DNA from: an uncultured Burkholderiaceae bacterium
GTDB taxonomy: Bacteria; Pseudomonadota; Gammaproteobacteria; Burkholderiales; Burkholderiaceae_B
Reading direction: 5' to 3'
DNA length: 64,000 nucleotides
Assembly: GCA_934525625.1 (NCBI GenBank)
Contig: CAKSZL010000001.1
Span: 310,001-374,000 of the forward strand
A program made the translations under genes and the position numbers. The notes beneath the pieces are model-generated. The model ran no database searches and was not told the origin of the DNA. It saw nothing but the letters and a program-made list of their open reading frames with translations. This document shows, piece after piece, positions 15,612 to 23,667 of the stretch; positions within the stretch are counted from its first letter, which is position 1, and the number at the start of each line of letters is the position of its first letter.

Positions 15612-16622
15612 ATGCCTGCCAAACTTACCCGATGGCTGTCGCCGGCGCTGTCATTCGCAGCTTGCGCCGCCTTTACCGCCCCAGTCGCAGCCCAGGAAAA
15701 GGCTCCAAGCGCAAAACTGGAAGAGGTCATCGTCCTGACTCCCGCGCCTCCCACCTTGCCCGCGTTCGCCCCCTGGGTCATCGCGGAGTCCCGCGGCTAC
15801 TACGCCGACGAAGGCTTGAAGGTCAAGCTCATGGCCGCCAACGGCGGCGCGGTTCAGGTCGCCAAGCAAGTGGGCGCCGGCCTTGCCATCGCGGGCAGTT
15901 CCGTAGGCGATTCACCGCTATTCCTGCGGCCCAACGGCGTGCCGGTAAAAGTGGTGGCCGTACTCGGCGGGCATTCTTTGCTGCAGGTTGCAATCCGTGC
16001 CGACAACGACGAGGTTCAAACACCCGCCGACCTCAAAAACAAGACCATCACCGCCGGCTCGTACACCGACTCGGTGTACTACAACTTCCTGGGCATGATG
16101 GCCAAGTACGGCGTCAAGAAGAACGACATGAACATCCAGGCGGCCGGGCCCAACGGCGTCTGGAAACTGTTCGCGTCGGGCTCCGCGGACGCCATGATCT
16201 CCACCCCCGACTGGACGGCCGCAGCCATCGAGGCCGGCGTGAAAACCAAGGTGTTCTACGCCGAGGACTATTTCCCCGGACTGGCCCAGGCCATCGTCGC
16301 CTCCGACGAGATGATCGAAAAACGGCCCGACCTGATCAAGAAAACGGTTTCGGCCACGCTGCGCGCCATGAAGGACATCATGGACGATCCGGCCGCGCTG
16401 ACCAAGGAGTTCATGGAAATCGTGCCCAGCTACCAGGGCCGGGAGAACTATGTCTCGACCGTCATTTCCGCATACGCCGAGAAGGTGTATCCGGGGCAAG
16501 AGACGCTGGGAAAAATGGATGCGGCGCGTCTCAAGCGCTTGCAGGATTTTTACGTTTCCGAAGGGCTGCTGGACAAGGCGGTTCCGTTGTCCGACGTATA
16601 CACCAACCAGTTCGTAGAGTAA
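15612..16622 (+). CDS. NitT/TauT-type (SsuA/THI5-like) ABC substrate-binding protein
   Basis: This 336 aa protein has a signal peptide (MPAKLTRWLSPALSFAACAAFTAPVAA) and a type II periplasmic binding fold of the SsuA/TauA/ThiY kind (PAPPTLPAFAPWVIAESRGY, YADEGLKVKLM, then NKTITAGSYTDSVYYNF). Such proteins bind sulfonates, nitrate, pyrimidines or aromatic compounds. ATG 15612 follows GGAGATAAGA. It is followed after 8 bp by a TauD-family gene. No permease or ATPase is present in the window, so it is an orphan binding protein or uses a remote transporter. Confidence 0.88.
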   Translation: MPAKLTRWLSPALSFAACAAFTAPVAAQEKAPSAKLEEVIVLTPAPPTLPAFAPWVIAESRGYYADEGLKVKLMAANGGAVQVAKQVGAGLAIAGSSVGDSPLFLRPNGVPVKVVAVLGGHSLLQVAIRADNDEVQTPADLKNKTITAGSYTDSVYYNFLGMMAKYGVKKNDMNIQAAGPNGVWKLFASGSADAMISTPDWTAAAIEAGVKTKVFYAEDYFPGLAQAIVASDEMIEKRPDLIKKTVSATLRAMKDIMDDPAALTKEFMEIVPSYQGRENYVSTVISAYAEKVYPGQETLGKMDAARLKRLQDFYVSEGLLDKAVPLSDVYTNQFVE

Positions 16623-16630
16623 GCAGAACC

Positions 16631-17446
16631 ATGAAAATCGAAAGCATCACGCCAGCGATCGGCGCCGTCATTCACGGCCTGAACCTATCGGATACCCGCG
16701 CCATTACCGAACACGCCCAGGCCCTCCGGGACGCGCTGGCCGAGCGGCAAGTGCTGTTCTTCCACGACCAGAACCTGACGCCCGACGCGCAAGTCGCGTT
16801 TGCCCGGACATTCGGCGAAGTGCTGCCGGTTGCATCGACTTTCCCCGTGCATCCCGACAACGCGTATCTGGAACTCCTGATCAGCCAAGGAAAGAAAACC
16901 GGCACCGACATCTGGCATGCGGACATGACTTGGCAAAAATCGCCACCCGCCGCCACGTGCCTGTACGCCGTGGAAGTACCGGAAACCGGCGGCGACACCA
17001 TGTGGGCCAGCATGGGCTGCGCTTTCGAATCGCTCAGCCCCGCTTTGCAACACTACTTCGACGGCATGACCGCGGTTCACAACTGGGAAGCCCCGGAGCT
17101 GGTGCGCAGCGTGATGTCGAAAGAAGACGGCGCGCAGCGCTACCGGAACATGAGGCTGGAATCGCCTCCCATAGACCAGCCCGTCGTCTTGACGCATCCC
17201 GTCACCGGCAGGAAGCTGCTGTTCGTCAACTCTCTGTACACGACGTTCATCAACAATATGGGACGAGAGGAAAGCGCTCACTGGATCACCTACCTGAGCG
17301 GACTGGCGAAAGTCCCCGAGTGGCAGGTACGGTTCAGGTGGCGCAAGGGTTCGGTTGCCGTTTGGGACAACATCGCCACCCAGCATTACGCCGTCAACGA
17401 CTATCACCCCGCCCCCCGGCGCATGCACCGGGTCACCATACGCTAA
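16631..17446 (+). CDS. TauD/TfdA-family Fe(II)/2-oxoglutarate dioxygenase
   Basis: This 271 aa protein has the 2-His-1-carboxylate iron triad: H96 and D98 in WHADMTW, and distal H252 in TQHYAVNDY. R267 near the C-terminus (MHRVTIR) is placed to bind 2-oxoglutarate. Enzymes of this family oxidise taurine, 2,4-D and related sulfonates or aryloxy-acids, often releasing the side group. It is translationally close to the NitT/TauT-type binding protein (8 bp), so the pair probably takes up and attacks one compound under IclR control. Sulfonate or aryloxyalkanoate substrate is inference. Confidence 0.92.
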   Translation: MKIESITPAIGAVIHGLNLSDTRAITEHAQALRDALAERQVLFFHDQNLTPDAQVAFARTFGEVLPVASTFPVHPDNAYLELLISQGKKTGTDIWHADMTWQKSPPAATCLYAVEVPETGGDTMWASMGCAFESLSPALQHYFDGMTAVHNWEAPELVRSVMSKEDGAQRYRNMRLESPPIDQPVVLTHPVTGRKLLFVNSLYTTFINNMGREESAHWITYLSGLAKVPEWQVRFRWRKGSVAVWDNIATQHYAVNDYHPAPRRMHRVTIR

Positions 17447-17494
17447 GCGGCAATTGCGCCAGACGACATAGGGGAAGCGCTGCTTAATTAAAAA

Positions 17495-17785
17495 TTAAGG
17501 ACGCCGGTCAATCGTCTTATGTGGCGCCAACCTGCGCAGTATGGCGGTTGTTCCATTCATTTCGAAGGTGATCTGCCAAGCCCGGTTTGGCGTCACATCG
17601 ATTTTCAGTATTTTGGGATTGAAGCAACCGGTCAACGAATGCAGGCGTAGCTTGGCTGGTTGAGGGTTCTTTAGAATCTCTTCGAGAGCATCATCGACAG
17701 CTTTCCGTATCTCGGGAGGGGCTTTTTTGAAGTCTCTTTTGAATGTGTCTCTGTAATCCAGAGCGTCAATCCGAACAGATCCCAC
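17495..17785 (-). CDS. RelE/ParE-family toxin
   Basis: This 96 aa protein is basic at the ends and has the RelE-like layout: TFKRDFKKAPPEIRKAVDDA helices, PAKLRLHSLTG, then strands KILKIDVTPNRAWQITFEMN and the terminal ILRRLAPHKTID. RelE-type toxins cut mRNA on the ribosome; ParE-type ones poison gyrase. The sequence alone does not separate them. The start is GTG 17785, only 5 bp after the stop of the upstream gene, so the two are translationally coupled as in toxin-antitoxin pairs. The pair sits beside a tRNA gene, a common landing site for mobile DNA. Confidence 0.75.
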   Translation of the reverse strand: MGSVRIDALDYRDTFKRDFKKAPPEIRKAVDDALEEILKNPQPAKLRLHSLTGCFNPKILKIDVTPNRAWQITFEMNGTTAILRRLAPHKTIDRRP

Positions 17786-17790
17786 AACTC

Positions 17791-18297
17791 TTACACCAAG
17801 GTCGCCAGCAGATCCTTGGCCGATTTGAATGGGCCTTTCCCGGATACCGGAGAGCGATCCGCATCATGCTCCATGATGGCCCAGTTCAGCTCGTTGAGCG
17901 CTTCATGCGCATCAACAAGAGCGTTGATAAGCAGATCGAAAGACTCAACCACACCATCTTCATGACAAAGGTCGCCATCTTCAACAGCAGACAACCTGGC
18001 ACCTTTCAGACGACTGACGATTGAATTGGTTGTATCGAGTGTCTGCTCTATAGATGCTCGAATAGTGCTGTCAGCATCAATGGGCTCTTGGGGTTGGTCA
18101 GCCTGGCGACTGCATATTTCCGCAATTGCCGCGGAAAGACGAGCATTGTTCTGCTCAAACGCTTCCGTGAGCATTTGATTCACTTGCACAGTAGTTTCGA
18201 TTGCGCGCAACAACTCCAAAGAGCGCGCAGTTTGCTCTGCAACTCCATCGACGATAAAACGAACGACGCTTGATTGAAACTGATTGTTACCGTGCAT
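17791..18297 (-). CDS. Helical protein upstream of RelE-like toxin; candidate unusual antitoxin
   Basis: This 168 aa acidic protein is predicted mostly helical (AEQTARSLELLRAIETTVQVN, QMLTEAFEQNNARLSAAIAE) with no visible helix-turn-helix, ribbon-helix-helix or AbrB motif. The ATG at 18297 follows GGGAGGCACC. It is the first gene of a two-gene unit with a RelE-like toxin, in the place of the antitoxin, but is about twice the usual antitoxin length. Its C-terminal tail (SGKGPFKSAKDLLATLV) may cover the toxin. I do not recognise the family, so the antitoxin role is inferred from position only. Confidence 0.6.
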   Translation of the reverse strand: MHGNNQFQSSVVRFIVDGVAEQTARSLELLRAIETTVQVNQMLTEAFEQNNARLSAAIAEICSRQADQPQEPIDADSTIRASIEQTLDTTNSIVSRLKGARLSAVEDGDLCHEDGVVESFDLLINALVDAHEALNELNWAIMEHDADRSPVSGKGPFKSAKDLLATLV

Positions 18298-18572
18298 GGT
18301 GCCTCCCATCGCGATTCTTACGGGCGAGTGCAGCCCTTTAGACGGGGAGAGTGTGAGTTTGCGAGGTGAAAACCCGCCTCATCGGGTGCTACGAAATAGG
18401 CATTCCGCTGAATTTACCTTAAGGTAAATGATATCATGCCCCATCATTTTTAATGATTATTCTTCACTGGAGCCCACTGAAACGCCAGCGTGCTTAACCG
18501 AGCTTAGTGAATGCTCCCGATAACTCGGTAGCGCCAGCCGAGCCCGCCCATTTATGGGTAAGACCCAGGAAC
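18298..18572. promoter_or_regulatory. Gene-free AT-rich stretch with palindromes, likely toxin-cassette promoter
   Basis: The palindrome TTTACCTTAAGGTAAA (18413-18428, perfect) overlaps a second one, ATGATATCAT (18428-18437), about 115 bp upstream of the toxin-cassette start. They are the only AT-rich palindromes here and are good candidates for the autoregulatory operator. Nothing else is seen between here and the tRNA-Val terminator. Confidence 0.45.
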
Positions 18573-18612
18573 AAAAAAGCCAGACCGGCTGATTGCGCCT
18601 GGTCTGGCTTTT
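18573..18612 (-). terminator. Intrinsic terminator of tRNA-Val
   Basis: The inverted repeat AAAAGCCAGACC / GGTCTGGCTTTT, read on the minus strand, ends in a TTTTTT run 7 bp after the CCA end of tRNA-Val. The stem is at least 9 bp. Confidence 0.8.
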
Positions 18613-18618
18613 GGATGC

Positions 18619-18693
18619 TGGTGGGCGGTACTGGGTTCGAACCAGTGACCCCTGCCGTGTGAAGGCAGTGCTCTACCACTGAGCTAACCGCCC
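18619..18693 (-). tRNA. tRNA-Val (anticodon CAC)
   Basis: A 75-nt cloverleaf runs GGGCGGT acceptor, TAGCTCAGTGGTAGAGCA D-arm, CTGCC-TTCACAC-GGCAG anticodon arm (anticodon CAC, reads GTG), GGTTCGAACCC T-arm, and encoded CCA. It lies downstream of dnaQ in the same direction. Confidence 0.97.
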
Positions 18694-18832
18694 GCTTCGG
18701 TGCCTTGGATATTCAAAGCTTTGAATGTACACCTGGCGAGGGCTGCAAGTATAGCATATGTGGCCGGCCCGTTTTTGGGGCACGACAGGCGCCCGAAAAC
18801 GCCTATGGCCTCGCTTGTTGCTGACGCCGTAC

Positions 18833-19549
18833 TTACGCCGCCGGGGCGGCTTCGAGTTTGCGCCAGATGCTGCCGCCGGACTTCTCCAGGCCGTCCAGGT
18901 ACGCCTGGTGCGCGGCCAGCTCTTCGGGCGAGGCCTGCACCACCGGCAGGACGGAAAGGTCGACGTCCACGTCGCCCTCCTGGACGACGTAGCCTTGCTG
19001 GGCGTCGTCGCCGGCGTCCATCAGCAATTCGTCCTGGCCGCGCGTCATGGCCAGCCAGACGTCGGCCAGCAATTCCGAGTCGAGCAAGGCGCCATGCAGG
19101 GTGCGGTGCGCGTTCGAGATGCCGAAGCGTTCGCACAGCGCGTCCAGGTTGTTGCGCTTGCCGGGAAAGAGTTCGCGCGCGTACATCAGCGAATCCGTCA
19201 CCTTGGCGCATACGGTGCGGAAACCGGGGCGGCCTATGCGCGCCAGTTCGGCGTCGAGAAACTTGAGGTCGAACGAGGCGTTGTGGATGATGATCTCGGC
19301 GTCGCGCACGTAATCCAGAATCTCGTCGACCACCTGCTCGAAGCGCGGGTGGCCGCTGAGGAACTCGGTGGTCAGGCCGTGGATGGCCAGCGCGCCGGGG
19401 TCGCTGTCGCGGTCAGGGTTCATGTACAGGTGCAGATGGTTGCCGGTGAGGCGGCGGTTCTGCATTTCGACGCCCGCGATTTCGATGATGCGGTGACCCT
19501 CGGAAGGATCCAGGCCGGTGGTTTCGGTATCGAGGATGATCTGGCGCAT
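18833..19549 (-). CDS. dnaQ: DNA polymerase III epsilon subunit (3'-5' proofreading exonuclease)
   Basis: This 238 aa protein has DEDDh exonuclease motifs: DTETTG at residues 7-12 (Exo I), HNASFDLKFLD near 90 (Exo II), and H-x4-D in LHGALLDSELLA near 153 (Exo III). The C-terminal extension with PEELAAHQAYLDGLEKSGG binds the alpha subunit in this family. It acts in the replisome to remove misincorporated nucleotides. Length is normal. The gene precedes tRNA-Val and follows the CoA-transferase operon. Nothing odd is seen. Confidence 0.96.
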   Translation of the reverse strand: MRQIILDTETTGLDPSEGHRIIEIAGVEMQNRRLTGNHLHLYMNPDRDSDPGALAIHGLTTEFLSGHPRFEQVVDEILDYVRDAEIIIHNASFDLKFLDAELARIGRPGFRTVCAKVTDSLMYARELFPGKRNNLDALCERFGISNAHRTLHGALLDSELLADVWLAMTRGQDELLMDAGDDAQQGYVVQEGDVDVDLSVLPVVQASPEELAAHQAYLDGLEKSGGSIWRKLEAAPAA

Positions 19550-19746
19550 GACGGGTTCCTGGCACTAGACAACAAAGCGCAACAAGGCGCTAAACGGCAA
19601 CGAGGCGGCCATAGTGGCCGCCTCGTTGATTGTAGACCGAATGCGCTTGGCAACCGATAGCCGCGCGGCGCTCAGCCTGGGTTCGTCCAGCACCTATTCG
19701 GCGCGAGCACCCTGCGTGGGGCGGGCCCACACGCGGCTGCTGCCCG

Positions 19747-20988
19747 TCAAACCACGCCCTTGCCGCGCAAGGCCGCCACCGCGTCGGCGCTGAACCCGAG
19801 TTCGCCCAGCACTTCTTCGGTGTGCACGCCCAGCGCGGGCGGGGCGACGGCTTCGACCATGGGCGTGCCCGACATCTTCATCGGGTTGGCCACCAGGTCG
19901 ATGGCGCCGTAGTGCGGCGATTGCACCTGCTGGCGCATGCCGCGCGCCTGCACCTGCGGATCTTCGAACACGCGGTCCACGGTGTTGATGGGGCCGCAGG
20001 GGAAGCCGCGCTGGTTGCCCAGCTCGCACCACTCGTCTATGGTTTTCGCCAACATGTGCTGTTGCAGCAGCGGCACCAGTCCGGCGCGGTGGCGCACGCG
20101 CGCGGCGTTGGTGCTGAAGCGTTCGTCGCCGGCCAGTTCGGCCGCGCCGGCGGCGGCGCAAAAGCTGGCGAACTGCGTGTCGTTGCCGACGGCCAGCATG
20201 ACGTAGCCGTCGGCGCAGGCGAAGGGCTGGTAGGGCACGATGGACGGATGCGCGCTGCCCAGGCGGCCCGGCACCATGCCGCCCAGCAGGTAGTTGCTGG
20301 CCTGGTTGGCCAGCGTGGCCACCTGCACGTCGAGCAAGGCCACGTCTATGTGCTGGCCTTCGCCAGTGCGGGCGCGATGGTAGAGCGCGGCCAGGATGGC
20401 CGAGGTGGCGTACAGCGCGGTGAGGATGTCCACCACCGCCACGCCTACTTTCTGCGGGCCGCCGCCCGGCGTGCCGTCGGGTTCGCCGGTAATGCTCATC
20501 AGGCCGCCCATGGCCTGGATGAGCGCGTCGTAGCCGGGGCGCTCGGCGTAGGGGCCGCTATGCCCGAAGCCCGTAATCGAGCAATACACCAGCGACAGAT
20601 TCACCTTGGACAACGTGGCGTAATCCAGCCCGTACTTCTTCAGGCCGCCTACTTTGTAGTTCTCGACCAGCACGTCGGCCTTGGCCACCAGCTTGAGCAG
20701 CACCTCGCGCCCTTCGGGCTTGGTGAAGTCGAGCGTGACGGAGCGCTTGCCCCGGTTGGCGCAGAAGTAATAGGCGGCATCGCGGGCGGCCGGGCCGGTG
20801 GTGGCGCCTTGCGCCGCGTCTTCGCGGTTCACGAAGGGCGGCCCCCAGCCGCGCGTGTCGTCGCCCGCGCCGGGGCGTTCGACCTTGATGACGTCGGCGC
20901 CGAGATCGGCCAGGTTCTGGGTGGACCAGGGCCCCGCCAGAATGCGGGAGAGGTCCAGTACGGTAACGCCCTGCAATGCAGCTGCCAT
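19747..20988 (-). CDS. Class III (CaiB/BaiF) CoA-transferase
   Basis: This 413 aa protein has the family III fold: VTVLDLSRILAGPWSTQNLADLGADVIKVE at the N-terminus and catalytic aspartate expected at D171 in GEPDGTPGGG. It moves CoA between a donor acyl-CoA and an organic acid. It is the last gene of the operon headed by the 6-hydroxynicotinate reductase-like gene, 22 bp after the enamidase-like gene. It may activate the dicarboxylic or formyl-dicarboxylic acid produced by ring opening (inference). ATG 20988 follows GGAGCACGACTTC. Confidence 0.93.
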   Translation of the reverse strand: MAAALQGVTVLDLSRILAGPWSTQNLADLGADVIKVERPGAGDDTRGWGPPFVNREDAAQGATTGPAARDAAYYFCANRGKRSVTLDFTKPEGREVLLKLVAKADVLVENYKVGGLKKYGLDYATLSKVNLSLVYCSITGFGHSGPYAERPGYDALIQAMGGLMSITGEPDGTPGGGPQKVGVAVVDILTALYATSAILAALYHRARTGEGQHIDVALLDVQVATLANQASNYLLGGMVPGRLGSAHPSIVPYQPFACADGYVMLAVGNDTQFASFCAAAGAAELAGDERFSTNAARVRHRAGLVPLLQQHMLAKTIDEWCELGNQRGFPCGPINTVDRVFEDPQVQARGMRQQVQSPHYGAIDLVANPMKMSGTPMVEAVAPPALGVHTEEVLGELGFSADAVAALRGKGVV

Positions 20989-21010
20989 GAAGTCGTGCTC
21001 CGCGTGATGC

Positions 21011-22201
21011 TTATTTTTCGATGACCGGCAGTTGCGTGGCCGGCGGGGTGTTGCGGCTGCGCTGGCAGCGCACGAGGCCGTCGATGATGACCATGCCCAC
21101 GCCGGGCAGGTCGCCCAGCTGCACGCTTTCCAGCAAGGTGTCGGCGGCGGTGTGCTGGGCGCAGTCCATGATGACGAAGTCGGCCGCGCGGCCGGTTTCT
21201 ATCAGGCCGCAGTCCAGGTTGCGCATGCGCGCCGTGTTGCCCGTGGCGAAGCAGAAGGCGATCTCGGCGGGAATGTCGGCCAGGCTGGAAAGCTGCGCCA
21301 CCATGCGCAGTATGCCCAGCGGCTGCACGCCCGAGCCGGCGGGGCCGTCGGTGCCCAGGATGACGCGGTGCAGGCACTTGAGCTCGTGCGCGTGGCGCGC
21401 GGTAAGAATGCCGATGCGCTCGTTGCCGTTGTGCACGATCTCGATGCCGCGCGTCGAGCGTTCGCACAGTTCACAGACGTGCTTGTAGGGCAGCGAGGTA
21501 TGGCCGCCGTTGATGTGGCCGATGATGTCGGCGTCGGCTTCCAGGACGACGTCTTTGTCGATGTAGCCCGAGCCCGGCACCGAAGGCCCGCCGGTGTGGA
21601 TGGTGCTTTGCATGCCGTACTTGCGCGCCCACTTGACCATCTGCGCGGCTTCGTCGCCGGCCTTGACGCTGCCCAGGCCGATCTCGCCCAGCAGCATGAC
21701 GCCGGCATCGGCCATCTCTTTGAAGTCGGACTCGACCATGCCTTTTTCGATGACGGGCGCGCCGGCCAGCACCTTGACGCCGCTGGGGCGCGCGGCGTCG
21801 AATGCGCGCTGCGAGGTGATGGCCAGGGCTTTCAGGCCCACGATGTCCTTGGGACGGCCGGGGTAGTGCACTTCGCCGGCCGAAATCATGGTGGTGACGC
21901 CGCCGTTCAGCGAGGAGTCTATCCAGTTGAGCTGGCTTTGGCGCGGCGTCCAGTCGCCCGCAACGGGGTGCACGTGGGAATCGATGAGGCCGGGGCACAC
22001 CGTGGTGCCGCGGCAGTCGATGACGGAATCGGCGTCGTCGGTGTCGCAATCCTTGTACTTGCCCACCTGGTCGATGCGGCCGTCGCGCACGATGATGGTG
22101 TCGGCCTCCAGGATGGGGTTGTCGAGATCGCCCGACAGCAGCAGGCCGATGTTCTTGAGGACGAGCTTGCCGGTATGCGTTTGCAATGCAGCGGTTGCCA
22201 T
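21011..22201 (-). CDS. Enamidase-like metal-dependent amidohydrolase
   Basis: This 396 aa amidohydrolase-superfamily protein has H76-x-H78 in GLIDSHVHP, H202 in STIHTGG, H229 in IIGHINGGH and D285 in LGTDGPAGSG, the usual metal ligands. Overall it resembles enamidase, which opens the ring of 6-oxo-1,4,5,6-tetrahydronicotinate to 2-formylglutarate plus ammonia in Eubacterium barkeri. The co-operonic 6-hydroxynicotinate reductase-like protein makes that substrate. Start ATG 22201 follows AGGAGACAAATC. An adenine deaminase- or imidazolonepropionase-like role is a weaker alternative. Confidence 0.82.
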   Translation of the reverse strand: MATAALQTHTGKLVLKNIGLLLSGDLDNPILEADTIIVRDGRIDQVGKYKDCDTDDADSVIDCRGTTVCPGLIDSHVHPVAGDWTPRQSQLNWIDSSLNGGVTTMISAGEVHYPGRPKDIVGLKALAITSQRAFDAARPSGVKVLAGAPVIEKGMVESDFKEMADAGVMLLGEIGLGSVKAGDEAAQMVKWARKYGMQSTIHTGGPSVPGSGYIDKDVVLEADADIIGHINGGHTSLPYKHVCELCERSTRGIEIVHNGNERIGILTARHAHELKCLHRVILGTDGPAGSGVQPLGILRMVAQLSSLADIPAEIAFCFATGNTARMRNLDCGLIETGRAADFVIMDCAQHTAADTLLESVQLGDLPGVGMVIIDGLVRCQRSRNTPPATQLPVIEK

Positions 22202-22247
22202 GATTTGTCTCCTAGGGTCGGTGTGAACGTGCGATAGCCGCAGCGTC

Positions 22248-22832
22248 TTAGCGCAGGCCGTCCTCGCCCTTCATTTCGCTGGTCGTCAGGCCGCCGACGC
22301 GCGGCAGCGGGCGGCCGGAATCGGTTACCGCCACGGCCACGACGATTTCGTTGGCGCGCGGCGCGTCGGAGACGCGGGCTTCGACGGCGTCGAAGTGGCT
22401 GCGCACGAAGGCGGCGTCTTTATGGCCCAGCGGCACGTCGATGGCGGCGCCGATGCCGCCCTGCTTCTTCGAGGAAGGCACCAACGCCGCGCCTTTTTCG
22501 ACGGCCTTGCGCAAAGGCGCGCCCAGCTTGGGGTGCAGGATGGCGGCGGCGTGTTCGAGTTCGCCGGCCTCGCCCACGATGGCGGCCTTGCCGTAGCTTT
22601 CAGCCTGGCCGGGCTGTATGCCCAGGGCCTTGACGCATGCGTCGCCCAGCAGGCCGCCCAGTTCTTCGCCGATGGCCATGAGATCGTCGAGATTTTCGAC
22701 GTAGCGGCCGGCGAAGGGGTTTTCGATGACGGCCATGGCGACGGCGCGGCGCGTGGGCGGGTTGATGCTTTTGCCCATTTCGACGCGGGTTTCATCGACT
22801 GTAACGACAAGCTTGCGGATCTTTGCGTTCAT
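22248..22832 (-). CDS. 'Amino acid synthesis' family protein (PF06684/DUF1185), copy 2
   Basis: This 194 aa protein begins MNAKIRKLVVTVDETRVEMGK and contains NPFAGRYVENLDDLM and ESYGKAAIVGEAGELEHAAA, the core of PF06684, a family of unsettled function named only by distant similarity. It is paralogous to the next gene upstream (same motifs throughout), suggesting a heteromer or two related reactions. The start at 22832 follows GGGAGCACACA; the longer frame has no ribosome binding site. Its place between a reductase and an enamidase in one operon suggests a role in N-heterocycle breakdown rather than amino acid synthesis. Confidence 0.85.
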   Translation of the reverse strand: MNAKIRKLVVTVDETRVEMGKSINPPTRRAVAMAVIENPFAGRYVENLDDLMAIGEELGGLLGDACVKALGIQPGQAESYGKAAIVGEAGELEHAAAILHPKLGAPLRKAVEKGAALVPSSKKQGGIGAAIDVPLGHKDAAFVRSHFDAVEARVSDAPRANEIVVAVAVTDSGRPLPRVGGLTTSEMKGEDGLR

Positions 22833-22952
22833 TGTGTGCTCCCGAGATGTCCGTGTTGGCGGGTTTATTTTTTTACCCGCGATGATCAAGTCTGAATAGA
22901 GTGGTAGTTGCGCGGTACGCCGCGCGAAAGCGTGCTTGGGGCTCGCGGCCCT

Positions 22953-23606
22953 TTAGCGCAGGCCGTCGTACTTGCTGATCTGCTCGGGCCGCATGCCGCC
23001 CACGCGCTGGTGGATGCGCCCGCCCGTTGCCATGACCAGGATGAAGACGAGTTCGTCGGATGCCGGCGCGCCGGGCACGCCGACCTCCATGGCGTCGAAG
23101 TGGCCGCGCACGTAGCTGGCGGTAACGTGGGTAAGCGGCACGTCGAGCTTGGCGCCGGGGCCGCCCACTTTCTTGGTGGAAGGCACGATGGACAATGCGC
23201 GGCCCATCTCCAGCCCTTTCTGGTCGCTGCTTTGGCCTTGCTTGTACGACACGCGATCGCCCTTCCAGCCCAGCAGTTCGCGCATGGCGTAGCCGCCCGG
23301 CACGTGCCACAGCGCGCCGTGTTCGAGCTCGCCCGCGCCGCCCACGATGGAGCCCTTGCCATAGCTTTCGATGTCGTCGGCGTCCACGTCCATGGCGGCC
23401 AGCAGATTCCGGGCCATTTCGAGGCCGACGTCGTTGAGCGCTTCCATCATGGGCAGGATGTCTTCGACGTAGCGCCCGGCATATGGGTTCTTGAGCACGG
23501 CGCCGACGGCCCCGCGAACCAAGGGCTTGGCGCCTTGCGGGCCGAACTCGTGATAGATGGTTTCAACCTGGGTGAATTGCCTGCGTACTTCGATCAAATC
23601 TGACAT
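22953..23606 (-). CDS. 'Amino acid synthesis' family protein (PF06684/DUF1185), copy 1
   Basis: This 217 aa protein has NPYAGRYVEDILPMMEALN, ESYGKGSIVGGAGELEHGAL and the terminal MRPEQISKYDGLR, all matching its neighbour downstream. Copy 1 is slightly longer at the N-terminus (QFTQVETIYHEFG). The catalytic role of the family is not established. The gap to copy 2 is about 120 bp and to the UPF0280 gene about 60 bp. Start ATG 23606 follows AGGACGGAACC. Conserved Glu, His and Lys residues (GELEH, KKVGGPGAKLDVPL) are candidates for an active site. Confidence 0.86.
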   Translation of the reverse strand: MSDLIEVRRQFTQVETIYHEFGPQGAKPLVRGAVGAVLKNPYAGRYVEDILPMMEALNDVGLEMARNLLAAMDVDADDIESYGKGSIVGGAGELEHGALWHVPGGYAMRELLGWKGDRVSYKQGQSSDQKGLEMGRALSIVPSTKKVGGPGAKLDVPLTHVTASYVRGHFDAMEVGVPGAPASDELVFILVMATGGRIHQRVGGMRPEQISKYDGLR

Positions 23607-23667
23607 GGTTCCGTCCTGACTGTTCTAACTGTTCTGACTTTTGATAGCGACCTGGATAAAGCAACTT

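Noticed and set aside
18619..18640. tRNA-Val 3' end as an attachment site for an integrated element
   Set aside because: No integrase gene and no repeat of the tRNA end was seen nearby.
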